Shown here: piece after piece, positions 37,055 through 50,399 of the stretch | Position numbering within the stretch: position 1 is the first letter of the stretch | Layout of the letters: each line of letters starts with the position of its first letter | Origin: Pyrrhosoma nymphula | Taxonomy: Eukaryota > Arthropoda > Insecta > Odonata > Coenagrionidae | Assembly: GCA_963573305.1 (NCBI GenBank) | Contig: OY754338.1 | Span: 18,350,192 to 18,414,191 of the forward strand | Length of the DNA: 64,000 nucleotides | Reading direction: 5' to 3' | Translations under genes and position numbers: made by a program | The notes under the pieces: model-generated | Told to the model about the DNA's origin: nothing | What the model saw: the letters and a program-made list of their open reading frames with translations, nothing else | Database searches by the model: none

Positions 37055-37211
37055 GTACTCATGATTAATGACAACTTAAAACTTTTCTATACGACTGTAT
37101 TTCTCTTATGTACGACGCGTTTCACAGCTTTACGATGCCCTAAAGCGGTGAAATGCGTCGTACATAAAGAGTACTGTAGAAAAGTACTAAGTTGCCATTC
37201 ATCATGAGTAC
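37055..37211. repeat. 157-bp imperfect palindrome with half-hammerhead motifs
   Basis: GTACTCATGAT at 37055 and its reverse complement ending at 37211 bound two arms that match through AAAACTTTTCTA, TACGACGCGTTTCAC and neighbouring stretches. Each arm has the 3' half of a hammerhead core: minus strand GAAACGCGTC|GTAC (37123-37112) and plus strand GAAATGCGTC|GTAC (37150-37162). A-U and C-G (or U-G) pairs could form stem III around a GC loop. The CTGATGA half is not intact in either arm; only GATG (37134-37137) remains on plus. The layout resembles the element at 4168-4410. Confidence 0.5.
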
Positions 37212-37873
37212 TGATATTTGTAACTTCTACGAAGTGAAGCCTGCCACGGTCAAGTTTATATTTATTTGAACCAATTGAGGTCTTAAGGTGGTTCCAACGT
37301 AAAATGACTTCATTGTAATTTCATTCAAATTCGGGCAGCCTATGAAAAAATACGTCCTCTATCTGTAATGATCAACAAAATGCCACATTTCCATGTTCTT
37401 TACTCCTAAATATAACTTGAAATCACATTGAATTCAATGGAAGAATGGGTAAATGAATAAAAACGAGGGTAAATAGTATTGTCCACATAATATAAATAAC
37501 ATTTTTGCGGAAAACTGTGTATAGGAAGGGAAGACTCCCGAGAAATTTAGTAATAATAAAATATTTGCATCTTAACGCCTTCGTTTGTGACTTATTAGGC
37601 AATAAATGCAATAATTGAAGTCAAAATGCCATAATTCAGTAAAAATGTCGCTGTAGTTGGCACCAATGGCTTGAAAAAATATTCTCATAAAAAACATATT
37701 CAACGAATTATCTGCATATTTTGTATATTAACTTTGGTTATCAATGGTCAACGCATGTAATTACCAAAAGCAGAGTTTTTCAACAAATAAACCATAAGGT
37801 GGAATTTGGTACTTGTATTGGATCACACAGTCGCGGCGGAACCTTCTTAAACACTTAAATGTCGTCTTAACTG

Positions 37874-39514
37874 TAAAGCCGTGTCCAAACTCGTTAGGCA
37901 TTAGGGAGCATGGATTTGGCTACCTAAATTTTGGGCAGCTAACAGAAAGGGAGCTTGAGTTTGGACGCCCTTAGCAAGTTTCGCCATCTGCTGAGCTCGA
38001 TGCAAACGAAGGAAAAGGGAAATACGGAATACGATAATGTTTTGAACATATGACCCTCATGACTAGTACTGTTTGAATTTGATTGCGATTATTTTACATT
38101 TTCTCATTATTTTCGTAGTTTCGCAATATTATGTGGTTAATTTGTAACATTGAGATTTATACAGTTAGATTCCGTGATTTACAGAGTACAGTATAGCACG
38201 TACTTATAACCTTTGATCAATGTGTTAGTATATTATTAAGTTCGTCGTTTGTGTCAATGTTTCCTTTTGGTAGATAGCGATTCGTGTTGGACTGAGCAGT
38301 TTAGTAAATTTGTGATTGTGTATTTATCTTTGTCTTTTAGCAGTATAAAGCACGTATTTTTAGTTTTTGTTCATTGTTCTTATATTAACTTTCACCGCTA
38401 TGGCAGATAAAGATTCGTGTAAGGCTGAGCAGTTAATTGCGTTTGTGATTGTGTAGGTAATAGCTTCAATTCGAATTTTCTATTATCCCTGCACTGCTCT
38501 TTCCTTTTGCGTGCATTATTAATAAGTCTGTTTACGGTGAAACTCAGCCACCGCATGATGTCCATTAATTATTTAGTATTGGGCATCCTTTGGATGTTCA
38601 TTGGATGCAGTGATCCATATGGAGGCCACGAAATGATGTCCAAAGGAAATGATGTAAAATAAATCTTAAATAATAATATTCATTACTTCTGTGTACAATT
38701 TCCCAAAGGTACAGGAGCTTCGTATACAGTCATAAAACTATCTTTTGCTTACTATAATTTAAGGCTTTTGTTGGAGGTAAATGGGGTTTGAAGACTAACT
38801 ATTGTGGGGAAGCACTATTATAGCTTGCCGTTTTTTGAGTGTTGAAATTACTTTTTAGTTTCGTTAAAAACTTGCAACATTTTTTGACGCTTTATTTACT
38901 TTTAGAGACTTTATTTAGACGCGTAGGGGTAGTTTTATGTTGGCTTATACTTATGTTTAGTTTATCCGCCTTCTCCTTTCTAGCTATGATTAACTGTTCG
39001 GTTGATTGATTCGTTACTCCCATAAACGAAATTTTAATTTAAAAAATAGCTAACATGCGCAAGACAATATAAAAAATCTGATTTGTAAACACTCAAAATA
39101 CTTCCCCGCTATGACAGCTGTATATTCTGTCTCACTCCTTGATATGAAGGTCTCAATCTGTTTGTTGCTTCCAAAGATGAAATTTATAACATAAATCAAT
39201 CTAACATTTATCATTCATTTAATATATTCATAATAACTCACGCCCTTCCATTCAAAACAAATTACCTCCCCGCCATATTTACTGCAATTCCACTCATTCC
39301 ACTACTTTTCACGCTTTTACCACTTGGAATTATGGGACATTCAAAATGGTGGCAGATTTAGGAAGGACTTGTTGTTGCCTAAATCTGTCGACCGATTTGG
39401 CTGCCCAAATCCGCTCCCTTATGCTGCCTAACGAGTTTGGACACACTTCAAGATGGCGTCCTCCCTAAATTTTCGGATTTAGGTACCTAACTAGCGAGTT
39501 TGGGCACGGCTTAA
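37874..39514 (+). mobile_element. PIF/Harbinger-like DNA transposon, non-autonomous, about 1.64 kb
   Basis: The element 37877-39511 has terminal inverted repeats AGCCGTGTCCAAACTCG (left) and AGCCGTGCCCAAACTCG (right, minus strand), flanked by TAA at 37874-37876 and 39512-39514. The 3-bp TWA duplication fits PIF/Harbinger. CCAAACTCGTTAGG-type and GATTTGG/GGGCAGC words recur subterminally in both ends. Inside, an ATG at 38401 starts MADKDSCKAEQLIAFV, like the start of the MADF DNA-binding protein that Harbinger elements carry beside the nuclease. It stops after 18 codons. No nuclease gene is recognised. Confidence 0.75.
38189..38457 (+). repeat. About 152-bp imperfect tandem duplication including the MADF start
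   Basis: The segment starting CAGTATAGCACGTA (38189) is repeated from 38341 (CAGTATAAAGCACGTA). Both copies run through GATTCGTGT...GCTGAGCAG or GACTGAGCAG to TTTGTGATTGTGTA. The second copy has ATGGCAGAT where the first has TTGGTAGAT, so only one keeps the start codon. The aligned translations (DSCKAEQLIAFV and DSCWTEQFSKFV) suggest both once encoded the same N-terminus. Confidence 0.7.
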
Positions 39515-42500
39515 GTTGTTCGTTCATTCGCGTTTATTTCAGCCTAAAACTTTACCTTTGCGAATATATACTATTCAGTAGCTTGGGTGTCATTTTAATT
39601 TCAATGTGTTGCGATACATTGTTATATGTATCGAAAAGAAAGAGAGGGCTGCGTTGAGGGAACGCGGGTGGCGATAAAGAAAGAAACCAAAGACCCTGTC
39701 CAGGCGTGTGCCGTCAGTGAGGAATGGGGAGATGTGGGTGGGAGGTGTTGGAAGAGGAGGAGGTGGAGAGAGGGGGCGGGGTAGGAGAGGCCGTGGCAAC
39801 CAAACCCGAGGAACCCCATCTGTGAGGCGACTGCGTTTTACGGTTTCCAGGGAGACGGCGATTGTCTTGAGGTACGTAACGATGGGAAAGGGAGTTTTAC
39901 TTTTTATTCCGGACGTTTATTGGGACTGTCGTTGTCTCTCACTCTCCAGCGCGTCGGAGAAGATGGTTTGGGGCGCCAAAAAAAAAGAGGTGGATTGATG
40001 GGGTGAGGAATATGGGAGAGAGGGAGGAGAAGGGTTCGGAGTAAGGCCTACCTCCCAATTCATCCCCCTTAACCTCCCCTTTATTCCCCTCCCGCCCCAT
40101 CCCCTCACGATCAAGCGAACGTGATAACGAAGGAAAAGTAGTTAGAGGCGAGAAGACCGGCCCCCGAAATGGCCCAGCGGGTTGGATAAAAAAATGGCCT
40201 CACCCTAGGGGTTCTCCTCCGAGAGATTCCAATCTGGAGATTTTTTAAAGGATTTCCCTCAAACTCCGCCTTTTCTGCCCCGCCACCACCACCTTCCCCT
40301 TTAGGAAAGCTTTACCCCCCGCTCCCCCTACTCCTTCTCGACGTACCACTACGAAGGCGGGATGTTGGTGAAGTTGGGGTGGGGTCAATAGAGACCCCCT
40401 ATCAACCTCCACCCCTTCCCTTCCCGCCCCTTCCGAACCCTCTAGCACCACTACCCCCTGGTCGGTCAGAGCCGTGGTCGGGTTGCTGATTGGTGGAGAG
40501 GAGAAGAGGAGGGGTGGAGGGGGAGGGAGGAAAGCTCTTGTCTGATCGCAAGGGGTGGAGGGGATGGTTCGAAGAGAAATTTCGTTGATTACCTCTTTCC
40601 TCGAGGAAGAGATAAGGAAATTCTAACGTTCCATACCCCTCCCACCACCCTCCCCAATACCGCTCACCCCACTCTGTTTTTTTTATTTCATTTTATCCGA
40701 AGGGAATGAAGCCTAATTTATGTAAAAGGCATCTTTTTGGCGTGCAGCAGAAGGAGAGGTTAAAGGAGGAGGGAAGGAGTGGGAAAACGATTGAAAGGGA
40801 CCAAGAAATTTAAACATGTACACACCCACGAAATGAACGGTAACCACATTGGTTCAGCAAAAGAGGGCATTTATAAAAATAAATTTAGCAAACCCAATTC
40901 TTAAATGATCGCCTGCTGAGTATCAAACCATTAGTTAAGCGGGTTAAATCAAAATGTATTCACGAGGTGGATAACCAAATCCTTGAAATTCTAATGGAAT
41001 AAATGATATATATTAGTTATTCACCCTTATATGAAAAATGAAGAGACGGCAGCAATGTTAAGAAATACCACATAAATTCAAGATAATTTTGTCTGTAGAG
41101 AATAAATCCATTACATTAACGGAAAAACGATGTTTTGCGACGGAAAGAAAGTTATTTTTCCGAAAACAAAAACGGAAAAAGCAACCAAGGAAGTATAATG
41201 CAAGTTTGAAAGCTACTTTTTAATAAAACGTACTCCGATGACACAAAAACAAATAGCCAGGCATTAAGCATATTTTCCAATTCTTCATAAAGAATATTTG
41301 AAATAAAATATGATTTTTACGGATTTATTTCTTTAGGACCTGTAATATCAATAATATTTGAATGTGATTTCAAATAGTGCTTCACGAATTCTGAAAATTT
41401 TTACCCAATCGACTCGTACCTATTGCCTGTGAATTTAAATCCACTATATTAAGGTTATTTTTACGCTATCGCATATCCCCGGCGGTAGCTACACCATAAT
41501 CATCAATAGAAGCATAAAATGATCGATTCGTATCTTAGATAGTTAAAATGCAATTCCGTTAAAAGTTTCTCCCTAATCCAAGGGAACCGATACGATTTTC
41601 AAGGCGATTGCGAGCACTGTAATTCTTTTTTCCTGTCTCCTTCATCGAGCGGTCGTCGTAAATTTATAGGAGAGCACTATCGGAACAAAGCAATAAATGG
41701 GAAAATATCCTTGGAATCTGGGTTATTTCCTATTATAATCGACAAACGCTCACATACCCTTACAACACGCATTTCTTTCGACAAATGGCATGCGCGAGAA
41801 CCTCAATTTCAAACCCAAACCCCCAACTCTCGAAAAATCTTAAATAAAAGAGAATAAAAGGAGTCCGAGAGGCTGAAAGAATGGAATATGTTGTTCCATT
41901 CAGTCGAAATTCACGTCACGTTGCTCTCGGGATATGATCGTGGTTTCCCATCGATCGAAAGGGAAAGCCGTGCCTTTTAAAGCCCTTCGTGATAAGATGA
42001 GTTCGACCGATAGTCTAATTTCAGGGCCCGGCTCATTATCTAAAACGGAGAGCTCGCTGAACGTCTAAGCACCTCTATTTGAGTTAATAGTTCCGGATAT
42101 GTCATATTTTTGTAGCTGTCAAGTCAATCGAGATAGTGAAAACGAAAGCATATATCATACAACCAAGTTATATGAAAATTAGAATTATGAAACCTTTAAA
42201 CAATTGTGTGGCACATTACTCAAGAAAAAACTGATGTTTATCCTTAATAATTATGACGCCACCATCTAAGATCTAGGAAAATCTTAAATCTAGGCTATTA
42301 TGAGGTATATATAATGCTTTAGTGTCCGGATGGCGAAAGTATGTAAGTGTGTTAATATTTCCTGATGGTTACATTTTGGAATCAAACACTAATGTGCCTT
42401 TTCCATGAATTTAAATAACATGCATAAGATACGCTGATATTCTGTGACGAATATAAGCCGACACTCGCAATATTACTGACAAAATTCCAGCAAACATTAT

Positions 42501-42770
42501 AAAAGTGTGAATAAATTAGATGAAATCGTAACTATGGTGTTGACAAGGGACTGAGGGCTAGTGATATCGAACATAATTAGGGTATCTAGAGGATAGAGGG
42601 TACTTAAGGCATAATTTTATTCAGCTTAGTATACGGTCCTCGAATTCAATTTATTGTAAGCAGTGTTATCTCTGACGCCATCCATCGGAATAATCACACG
42701 CATAGGTAACTTCTTGAATATTTCTTATAATTGGTAACTGACATGAATAGGATTCAATGTTATGAGGATT
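39515..42770. other. Non-coding, with strongly strand-skewed island at 39.6-40.7 kb
   Basis: From about 39640 to 40680 the plus strand alternates between G/A-rich blocks (about 39720-39790, 40490-40560) and C/T-rich blocks (about 40050-40110, 40260-40450). Frames of 65-96 codons here are low-complexity. From 40690 onward the sequence is AT-rich with nothing recognised. Confidence 0.5.
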
Positions 42771-44300
42771 CAATGCTAAGAGCGATACATCCCCGTCATT
42801 CTAGTGAACCCAACCCACAATTTTCTCCATTGTGAATATTCTCTCGCGAGCCAGCGAGCATCTTTAAAAGTGAATGAAATAGCCTCTTTTTTGGTTGACT
42901 CTTTTATACACTCATACCATTTACTATTACCACCAGTTGGGTCAATTTCCATTGAGATACTTATTCTTGCTAGAAATTTATCAAAGTGACCAGAAGCCAC
43001 CGTAAATAGAAACTGCTCTTAAAGTCTTAGATATACTCGTATGATGGGTTCCACGCACAACTCGAATGAACGTTCGACGAATGTATTCAATGAGTTAAAA
43101 AGGAGTATCCAACATTTTCTCCAAAATATGGGCAGACTCCAACCCCTAGTGTTTAAAAGTCTTCCCTTGACTCGCATTTTCCCAAAGATGGGCCCACCCC
43201 CGATGTTGCCTTCGTCACGTGATGAAGACATGCACATCATGGAATTTAAGAGGCCCCGTGAAGTACTCAACCATTCCCGGAATTTATGACTTGAGCATTA
43301 AGGGCTGGAAAGTCGTAGATTCGTTCTCCCAGAAAGTATTATGTTCTCAACATCCGAAAATTCCATTCTCGGAATTCCATCCACTTATACTCTCCATTAC
43401 TAAGCCCCTTTCACGTAATGCAGTCGTCTGGAGATGATGTTGCGGAGAATTTCTCCGAGGAAGTATTCTATTTCTTATTTTACTAAGACGCTGCCGTACC
43501 TTATAATTCAGCAGAAAATGATTTGGCCGGAGAAGTTTTCCATTCTTTCCTTGTTCATTAGGGTATTGACCATAAGATGGTTCACTTCGAGTTCTAACTT
43601 TTTGAAATTTGATTTTTTTTTAAATAGTGCATACGCCAAAGCGTAATTTCTGAGAATTTAGTGATGGAGGCAAACTAAGTTTGCAAACAGGAAAAAATAA
43701 CAAATATTCAAGCAGAGAACGGAAATGATTCACAAAAAATGGAAACGCTCCACAGCGTAGGATTCTTCATGAAAAAAAATCAATTATAATAACTTTGGCT
43801 CCAAAATTCAAAAACGTATGCTAAACTGATAATTAGACTCAGTATTTCCTCCTAGTTTTAAATAATAAATGGGTAAAAGAAAACTTTCTGTATCTATGAT
43901 AAACTATTTCGAATGGTAGAGAATAATCTAGAACACGCAGCCTCAAACATCAGCAGCATAAAGAAAATTTCCTCGCAATAAATTTCTTCGCAGATCATCA
44001 TAACTACTTAAACATTAACCTCACTTAACTGCTTAAGCCAACTTCCCCTTCAATAACAAGCAACTAATTGCATACTTAATTCAAATTTAAGCATAAGGCA
44101 ATGGATTTATGAGAAAAAGAGGCCAACTCAGGTAAAAAAACGTCCGAAACGCAAGCAAAAAAGCGCGGACTATTAGAACCTAGAAAAGCCTAACTCATCA
44201 CACACTTAATCATTCTATCAATTTGAAAATCAAAATATCAATGTTGAACCAAGGCCTCAATCAGATGGAAAATATCCGTATAAGATGCAGGAGCGCGTTC
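42771..44300. other. Unidentified stretch with overlapping open frames
   Basis: Frames of 70-83 codons on both strands (42776-43646) give no domain I know. The slightly elevated coding-like composition could mean an old transposon remnant. The rest is AT-rich. Confidence 0.35.
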
Positions 44301-46200
44301 TCTTTAAAGATACCCTTCCCCCGTCACGACGTTGATGGTGATATTAATAAAGATGGCGGCAATAATAGGGAGAAACTTTCCTTTTTTGAGCGGAATTAAG
44401 ACCTCTTGAGCTCTTTCAGTGGCGGGCATGGCTGCGCTCGCCTTGCCACCGACAGATGGCCAAGAGACAAGGAGAATGGTGCGGAAGGAAACGGAAGATG
44501 GAAAGATGGGCATTGGAGGGGGGGGAAGAGGATGGTTGGGAGGGACTTGAAAGGAGAGGGAAAGTTTCGGAAGTGGAAGAAGAAGAACAGCAGATGATGA
44601 GAGGGGAGGGAGGGTGGGAGAGGTTGGCGGTCCGAGAGGGAGGTTAAAGAAATCCAGTGACCCATAAGAATCGCTTTAGAGGCCAAATGACTCGGGGATT
44701 CTTTAAACGGCCGCCTAATCCTCTTTCCGCCTCCCTGGGGCTGACAAAAGACTCACGGCCTGGAAGGAGGGCGGAAAGGGGAAGGGAGGGAATAGGGTGG
44801 GGGGAGTTCGAAGAACTGACTGACAGAGTGGGTGAAGGAGGGGTTGGATATATCTGGAGGGACGTCTTCTTGCTTATATTGAAAATCTTTGGCTCAAAGA
44901 GGCAATAGGAGTTGAGTAAAGACGTCAGAGAAAACGAAAGAAGAAACAAGGGAAAGTTCACTCGAACATTCTCGAGGTAAAACATTGCAAAAGCTGATTT
45001 ACAACATCGATCCCCGAAACTAAATAGTAAATGTAAACAGTAAATCTGTCGAGGAAATGATGGTATACCGACGATATGGAAGTTCTCTTGCCATTTTTAG
45101 CTACACCTTGTCTTAAGAGCAACATCGATGAAACACTCAGTTAACCACAAGAGTATTTGAAAATAGGATTCATAATTCCAAATTCTCAGTAATGACCTCA
45201 TCTTAGGAATGTCACCCACATTATCTCACCAAACATAGCCTTCAACAATATCATTGCATAATGTGATATTGGATTGACGACAGTTAGTGGCAAAGTGAAC
45301 TACGTCGACCACTTTGTAACACTGACGATGATAGCCAAAAGTTAAAACCAACATCCTCAGAGTATTCCCTACTACATCGCTAATCTGTTCGTATTGGGGA
45401 AAATTGCCGAATAAATGAACTTGAAAATTAACAGCATAAAAACAGTAGCCATCATGGGGGCAGTAAATCTCTGCACTTTAGTTGGCCGAGAATTTTTATT
45501 TAAAACTGGGGCCTTGTTCAAGAACGGCTCGACCTCAAAAGTGTCGTCATTGAAACTTATACGAACTCGAAAATTTTCAAATTCTGAATTACATAATTTG
45601 GTATTTTCGAAGCGTTGACTCCAGGCATATGTATTGGCGAGGCTAACATATACCGAAGTATTCTTAAATAGGGCACCTGATCGATAAAAACACACATCAA
45701 ATCAGTAACGATACATCCAGCTACATCGCAGCCTTCCAGCAGAACCATCCCTTTCGAGATCTCCCACCCACAGATTCGGAAGACAAAGAAGTTCTGGGTA
45801 TGGGGGGAGGTAGGATTTGCGCTGAGTTAAAGAGTTCTTTAAGATTGTCTGTCTTCCTCCAAGATTCTTCCCCCACCCAATCCTTCAACTGTTTCTTCCC
45901 CCCTTTCCCTCTTCCCTCATAGCACCCCAAAACTTCGCTGCTCTTTCACATGACGAGTTTAGTCGGGGGGAGGGAGTTTCGGATTTTTTTCGCCATACCC
46001 GTACACTCCTTCATCTACCCACCCTTCTCTTTGCCATCGAGAATGGGAAAATTTATGTGGATGCGTAAAGTGGAGGAAAAAGTCCCTTCACCCTCTCCAC
46101 CATTCAATCCGCGTTGAGTTTACCACACTCAGTTTCCATTCGCCCGGCGGCACAGAATCCATAAGGACCTCACCTCGAATTGTTGGAGGGAGGTATCACC
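44301..46200. other. Purine-rich islands
   Basis: About 44440-44840 is G/A-rich on plus with several G-runs. About 45880-45960 is pyrimidine-rich on plus. Between them is AT-richer sequence open on minus over 45372-45695 without a recognisable domain. No gene is supported. Confidence 0.5.
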
Positions 46201-49200
46201 ACTCATGAAGCTCAACGTATTTGACCTTATTACCTATCCTTAATAAAGAGAGAGTTCTCCTATTTCTAATTATACCAAAACATACACTAATAGAGATGTT
46301 TTCCAACATAATGAAGCTCTTTTTCATGCAATAAGGCATGGCTGTGAGCTCCATAGAGATATTTTTCTTCTTAAATATGATTTACTGACGCACAAGTAAC
46401 GTTAGAAATGAAACATTCCATGTTCAGTTAGTACGTTTTCTTAATTTTTCAAAAATATGACTGTTACTTGCTGTAATGTCTTACATAAAATAGCAAAATG
46501 AACTTCGGGTGTAAAGGCGTTTTCAGTGTATAGCGTGTAATGCATGAATGATGTTAATCCAAGAATGTGCATACGTATTCAAGAAGCTACTGAGAGAATG
46601 ACTCATATGAAGCAAAGATATTGCATCAAAAATAATAGAATGGATTAATATCAATTAATATAAATATGAATAATAATTTACATTAATATTACAATATTTA
46701 ATTAATGCTTCTCACAAATGCTGATAATTTTCATAAAATTCAAATATGGTCCAGGTTGTGACAAAGCAATAATCTCACTCCACTGCCAGTGGAGAGTGAA
46801 GACTGGGCAGTGGTTTCTACTAAGAAGTCAAACTTTGAGTTTGAGTCTTAACGCCTGTATTTAAAAAAATAATAATAAAGAAAATTTAAGAAAAAGTTAA
46901 GATATTTTCCTTTTCTCGTTAGTTTGAACGTAAATAGACCTGATTGGTACACTAAATATTTACCATAAAATTATTCCGTCTCATGAAATATTACGATACA
47001 TGCCGACAGCATCGATTAGGAAATATATTTCTAATTCCACTATTTTGTACATTATAAAGTTTTTACGGTAACTCATAGCATATTTGGATATGCCGGGGCA
47101 CAATGACCAAAAGAGAGTATTAAAATCGAGGAGAAAATTTCTGCGTTGGGAATAAGCTAGAGGAAAAGGAGAAGAAGAAGGGGTGATGGGAAGGTTGGGA
47201 GAGAGGGATAGATGACACTAGTCTGCATGATATCAGATGGCTGAAACTAATAGGTGATAATAGCTAACTTTGACATGCTGATTTCAGAACTGTTCTTAGT
47301 TTTCTTTTCACGTACATTTTTTTTTCAGAATGGACCCAATTTAACTTCTAAGATTCATTGATAAGGTCCGGTGGGTAATTTATATGTTCCGGTATTTATA
47401 TTTATACGTTCCGGTGGGTAATTATTGTGCGAGGGATATTTCTCAATACAAGGTAATGAGCCTTAGGTTGGCCCAAGCTAATGAGTCTTAGGTTGATACA
47501 ACTGCTGTTATTGTTGTGTTACCTTGGAAGTGTTATTCATCTTTCACTCATTTTTGTTGCAAACAATGTCATTTCGCAAAGTAATGTTAATATAACTGTG
47601 CTTGCTGTAGTTAAAATCTTGAAATCATAATTTTCATTTTGTGTAAAATCCAGACGTGATAGAAAACAATGGAAGTCATTTTTAGAATCAGCATAAAATA
47701 TTTATTCAAGGACACCCATTTTTAATAAATCACCTGACAAAAAGTTTAAAAATGCAGACGTGTGTAATTTAGTACCTGGATTTAAGAGTCGGATGAGCAA
47801 CGCAGAAGTGAATTTTTTTAAGCATTTCCGAATCCGTCGCCATGGCACAGTCCGGCGAGTTTAATTCCATTACGTGACGACGTGCGTGCGACTTCATTCT
47901 GAGTTTCGAAGAGCGAGGATTTTTTCCCGAAGGAAAACTCGATTATTTCACCAAATATATTCCGCATGGAGCAGTCAAAATATATATCCTTTAAAGAAGA
48001 GAGGAAAGCGCCTTGTTTTTATGCAAGTGGGTTTCATTAACGTGGTTGCTTAGCTATCACTGAGGCAGTAAAAAAAGTCACCGTCATCAACTTATGTGAT
48101 TAAGTAACATCTGTTCTATCCTCAAAAAAACAAAAGGATCCTTTCTCCATAATAGATCTATTATCCGCTATTCCTCATCTTTTCAGCCCCTGATTAATCT
48201 CGAGAGACACATTCTCGCAGATACAAATTTATTTTGAAAAATTATATTAATAATTTAATGGTTTAAAAATTATCTACACCAAAGAATAAAATGGATTCTG
48301 GCGTCAAAAACCAGCGTTTATCATTCGCATTTACTGTTTGAAAAGATTTTAGCTTGAATCAAGGTGATCAATCAAATATAAATAAAATTAAAGTAAAATG
48401 AAAATCAGATACTTTTTATTGTTGCTCAAACAATTAAGGTAAGTAACAATATGAAAATACGATAATTCGCCGTAAGCACTATTTTAATTTCATTAGACGT
48501 ATTAAAGTTCCGGTGTGAGAGCAATTTCTCCGGAATGCACTCCAGGTAGGCGATTACCGTTTTCCTGCTGGCGATTGTCTACATACGTTTACATTCTATT
48601 TTCTGAATAATATTTTTCTATGCAGTGAATAATATTTTGATTAAGAGACGTATCTCCAATAAGACTCATTAAATTTGGTACAAAATCTCCCGCTAAACCA
48701 TGCAAACACATGTCATTACCACGTCATCGAGCTGATGCAACAGATAGGATCATGTCATTCTTATAAAATATGCTGAAACAAAGTAACATAAGCTTTTTGT
48801 GAAACATGAAATTTTCGTATTCATCTCTTTATATTACTTAGTAAATATACGTCATAAAATTAGTTAAAACACCAAAGGTACCTTTAGCGGCATAACTGCT
48901 AAAAATATTCCAAAAATCTTCTGGCATGAAATTCCTTTTAGGCAACAGGAGTTGCATCAAATCCATTTTCCTCCAGCACACGATTTCACTTTGCAACATA
49001 AAGACGGAACAACAACAAGCCCCTCATTAAGCAAATAACTTTTTATAAGGACAAATTTTTAAAAAAGAAATGCATGCTTTCCGAGATAAAAATATTTTGA
49101 TCAAAAGTCGGCCAAACGGCATATGAATACAATTATGCCACCGTTGAGAAACAATAATTTTATACGCATGTACCCATCCTCATCCCGAGTTTTGCATCGG

Positions 49201-49600
49201 TGGCGATGATTGAGACCACAACTATGAGAAAAGTGTACTTCCAGGTTCGAAAAATACTATATTATATACATTTGCATTATTTCTTTTTCTTTTATTAAAA
49301 TTCATAAACCTGCATAAATAAAAGTGTTGTGCACAATTTTATATGATTGGATGCGTTAATATGGCCAGATTAGTCAGTGTTTCGCTCGTCACGAACGGTT
49401 AAGTTTTTTTATGGACTGATGGTCATTCCTCGTAACATTGGCGTCTAAATTGATATGATAATAATGATGCTACAAAATCTTTAAAATCGTATCCTGGTCA
49501 TTTTTCACTTTAAATTATTATTTCCTGTTATAAATATTTCAAACAGCCTCTCTCACTCAGTGATTCAAACCGAAGATTTGTTTAAATGAGTGAGAGTAGA
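46201..49600. other. Non-coding AT-rich stretch
   Basis: Apart from the small duplications at 47.4 kb nothing is recognised. There are no exon-like frames. Confidence 0.5.
47367..47495. repeat. Two adjacent short duplications
   Basis: TCCGGTGGGTAATT occurs at 47367-47380 and 47410-47423. TAATGAGCCTTAGGTTG (47454-47470) recurs with one change at 47479-47495. These are probably local replication slippage events. Confidence 0.7.
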
Positions 49601-49754
49601 GCTTACCCAGCACTTAAGCCATTGGTGTGTGAAATTCACACATTCAGGGTAAGGGGGGCCAGATCATTTCTCTGGGCCAACTGCAATTTTCCACGATGTT
49701 CTGACAGTCAGAAATTTGCACCGCGAGGATTTCGGGGAAGGGGTGTCCAGAGTG

Positions 49755-49810
49755 GCTTCACCTGGATTTGAACCCGGGATCCTCCGGTTGGTCTGTTCAA
49801 ATAGGCCATA
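49755..49810 (-). repeat. tRNA-derived SINE-like head
   Basis: The minus strand has a B box GGTTCAAATCC (plus 49764-49774) inside a near-perfect T-arm. It is preceded by an A-box-like TGGCCTATTTGAAC that is somewhat too close for a full tRNA. Sequence running down to about 49620 may be the SINE body, but no tail was identified. Confidence 0.45.
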
Positions 49811-50399
49811 AAAATTGAAATGCTTTTTAAATGCATTTCAAATCATAAACATATCATCCATTCATCGACATGTCCCATCGTGGCTCATTCCACATCGTTG
49901 TTTAAATGGAAGCAGACACAGAATAAAGCTATACCTACATAAATTTGCTAAGGAGTTGAACAGAAAGGCAAACTGAAAGTTCAAATTGTTTATTTAATAT
50001 AAACAAGACAAAATATGGAAAATTACTATAATTTCATTTGAGAAAGGAGGGTTATATACGGAACGTGAGGAACATGAGAAAGGCACCCTCAAGGTACATA
50101 TGATTAGTAATAAACGGGAACTGATTCAGCACTTCCCAGCGACAAACTCGAGAGTATGCATTTGCTTTCAATATCTCCACTGGCGTCTCCCACTCCGCCT
50201 CAGCCTCCCCTGTTTCATTCCGAAGCCAATATTTGCTTGTAGACGCCCAGTAAAATATGTGCAGTCCTAGTTGAGTGCATAGTGAAGGAGCCGAGTGCGG
50301 AGATGACCCTGTAAAGAACTCACACCCCCTTCGGAGATAACGCGTCTCCTTTTTAAGGTCACCGTATCGCAAACACGCTCCAATTACACTAATCCCTTG

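Noticed and set aside
42776..43646. Cluster of 60-83 codon frames on both strands
   Set aside because: Could be an old element, but no motif supports a gene or a transposon class.
46800..46880. Possible tRNA-like segment ending in AATAATAATAAAG
   Set aside because: The tail is SINE-like, but the B box is poor (GAGTTTGAGTC) and the T-arm does not pair.
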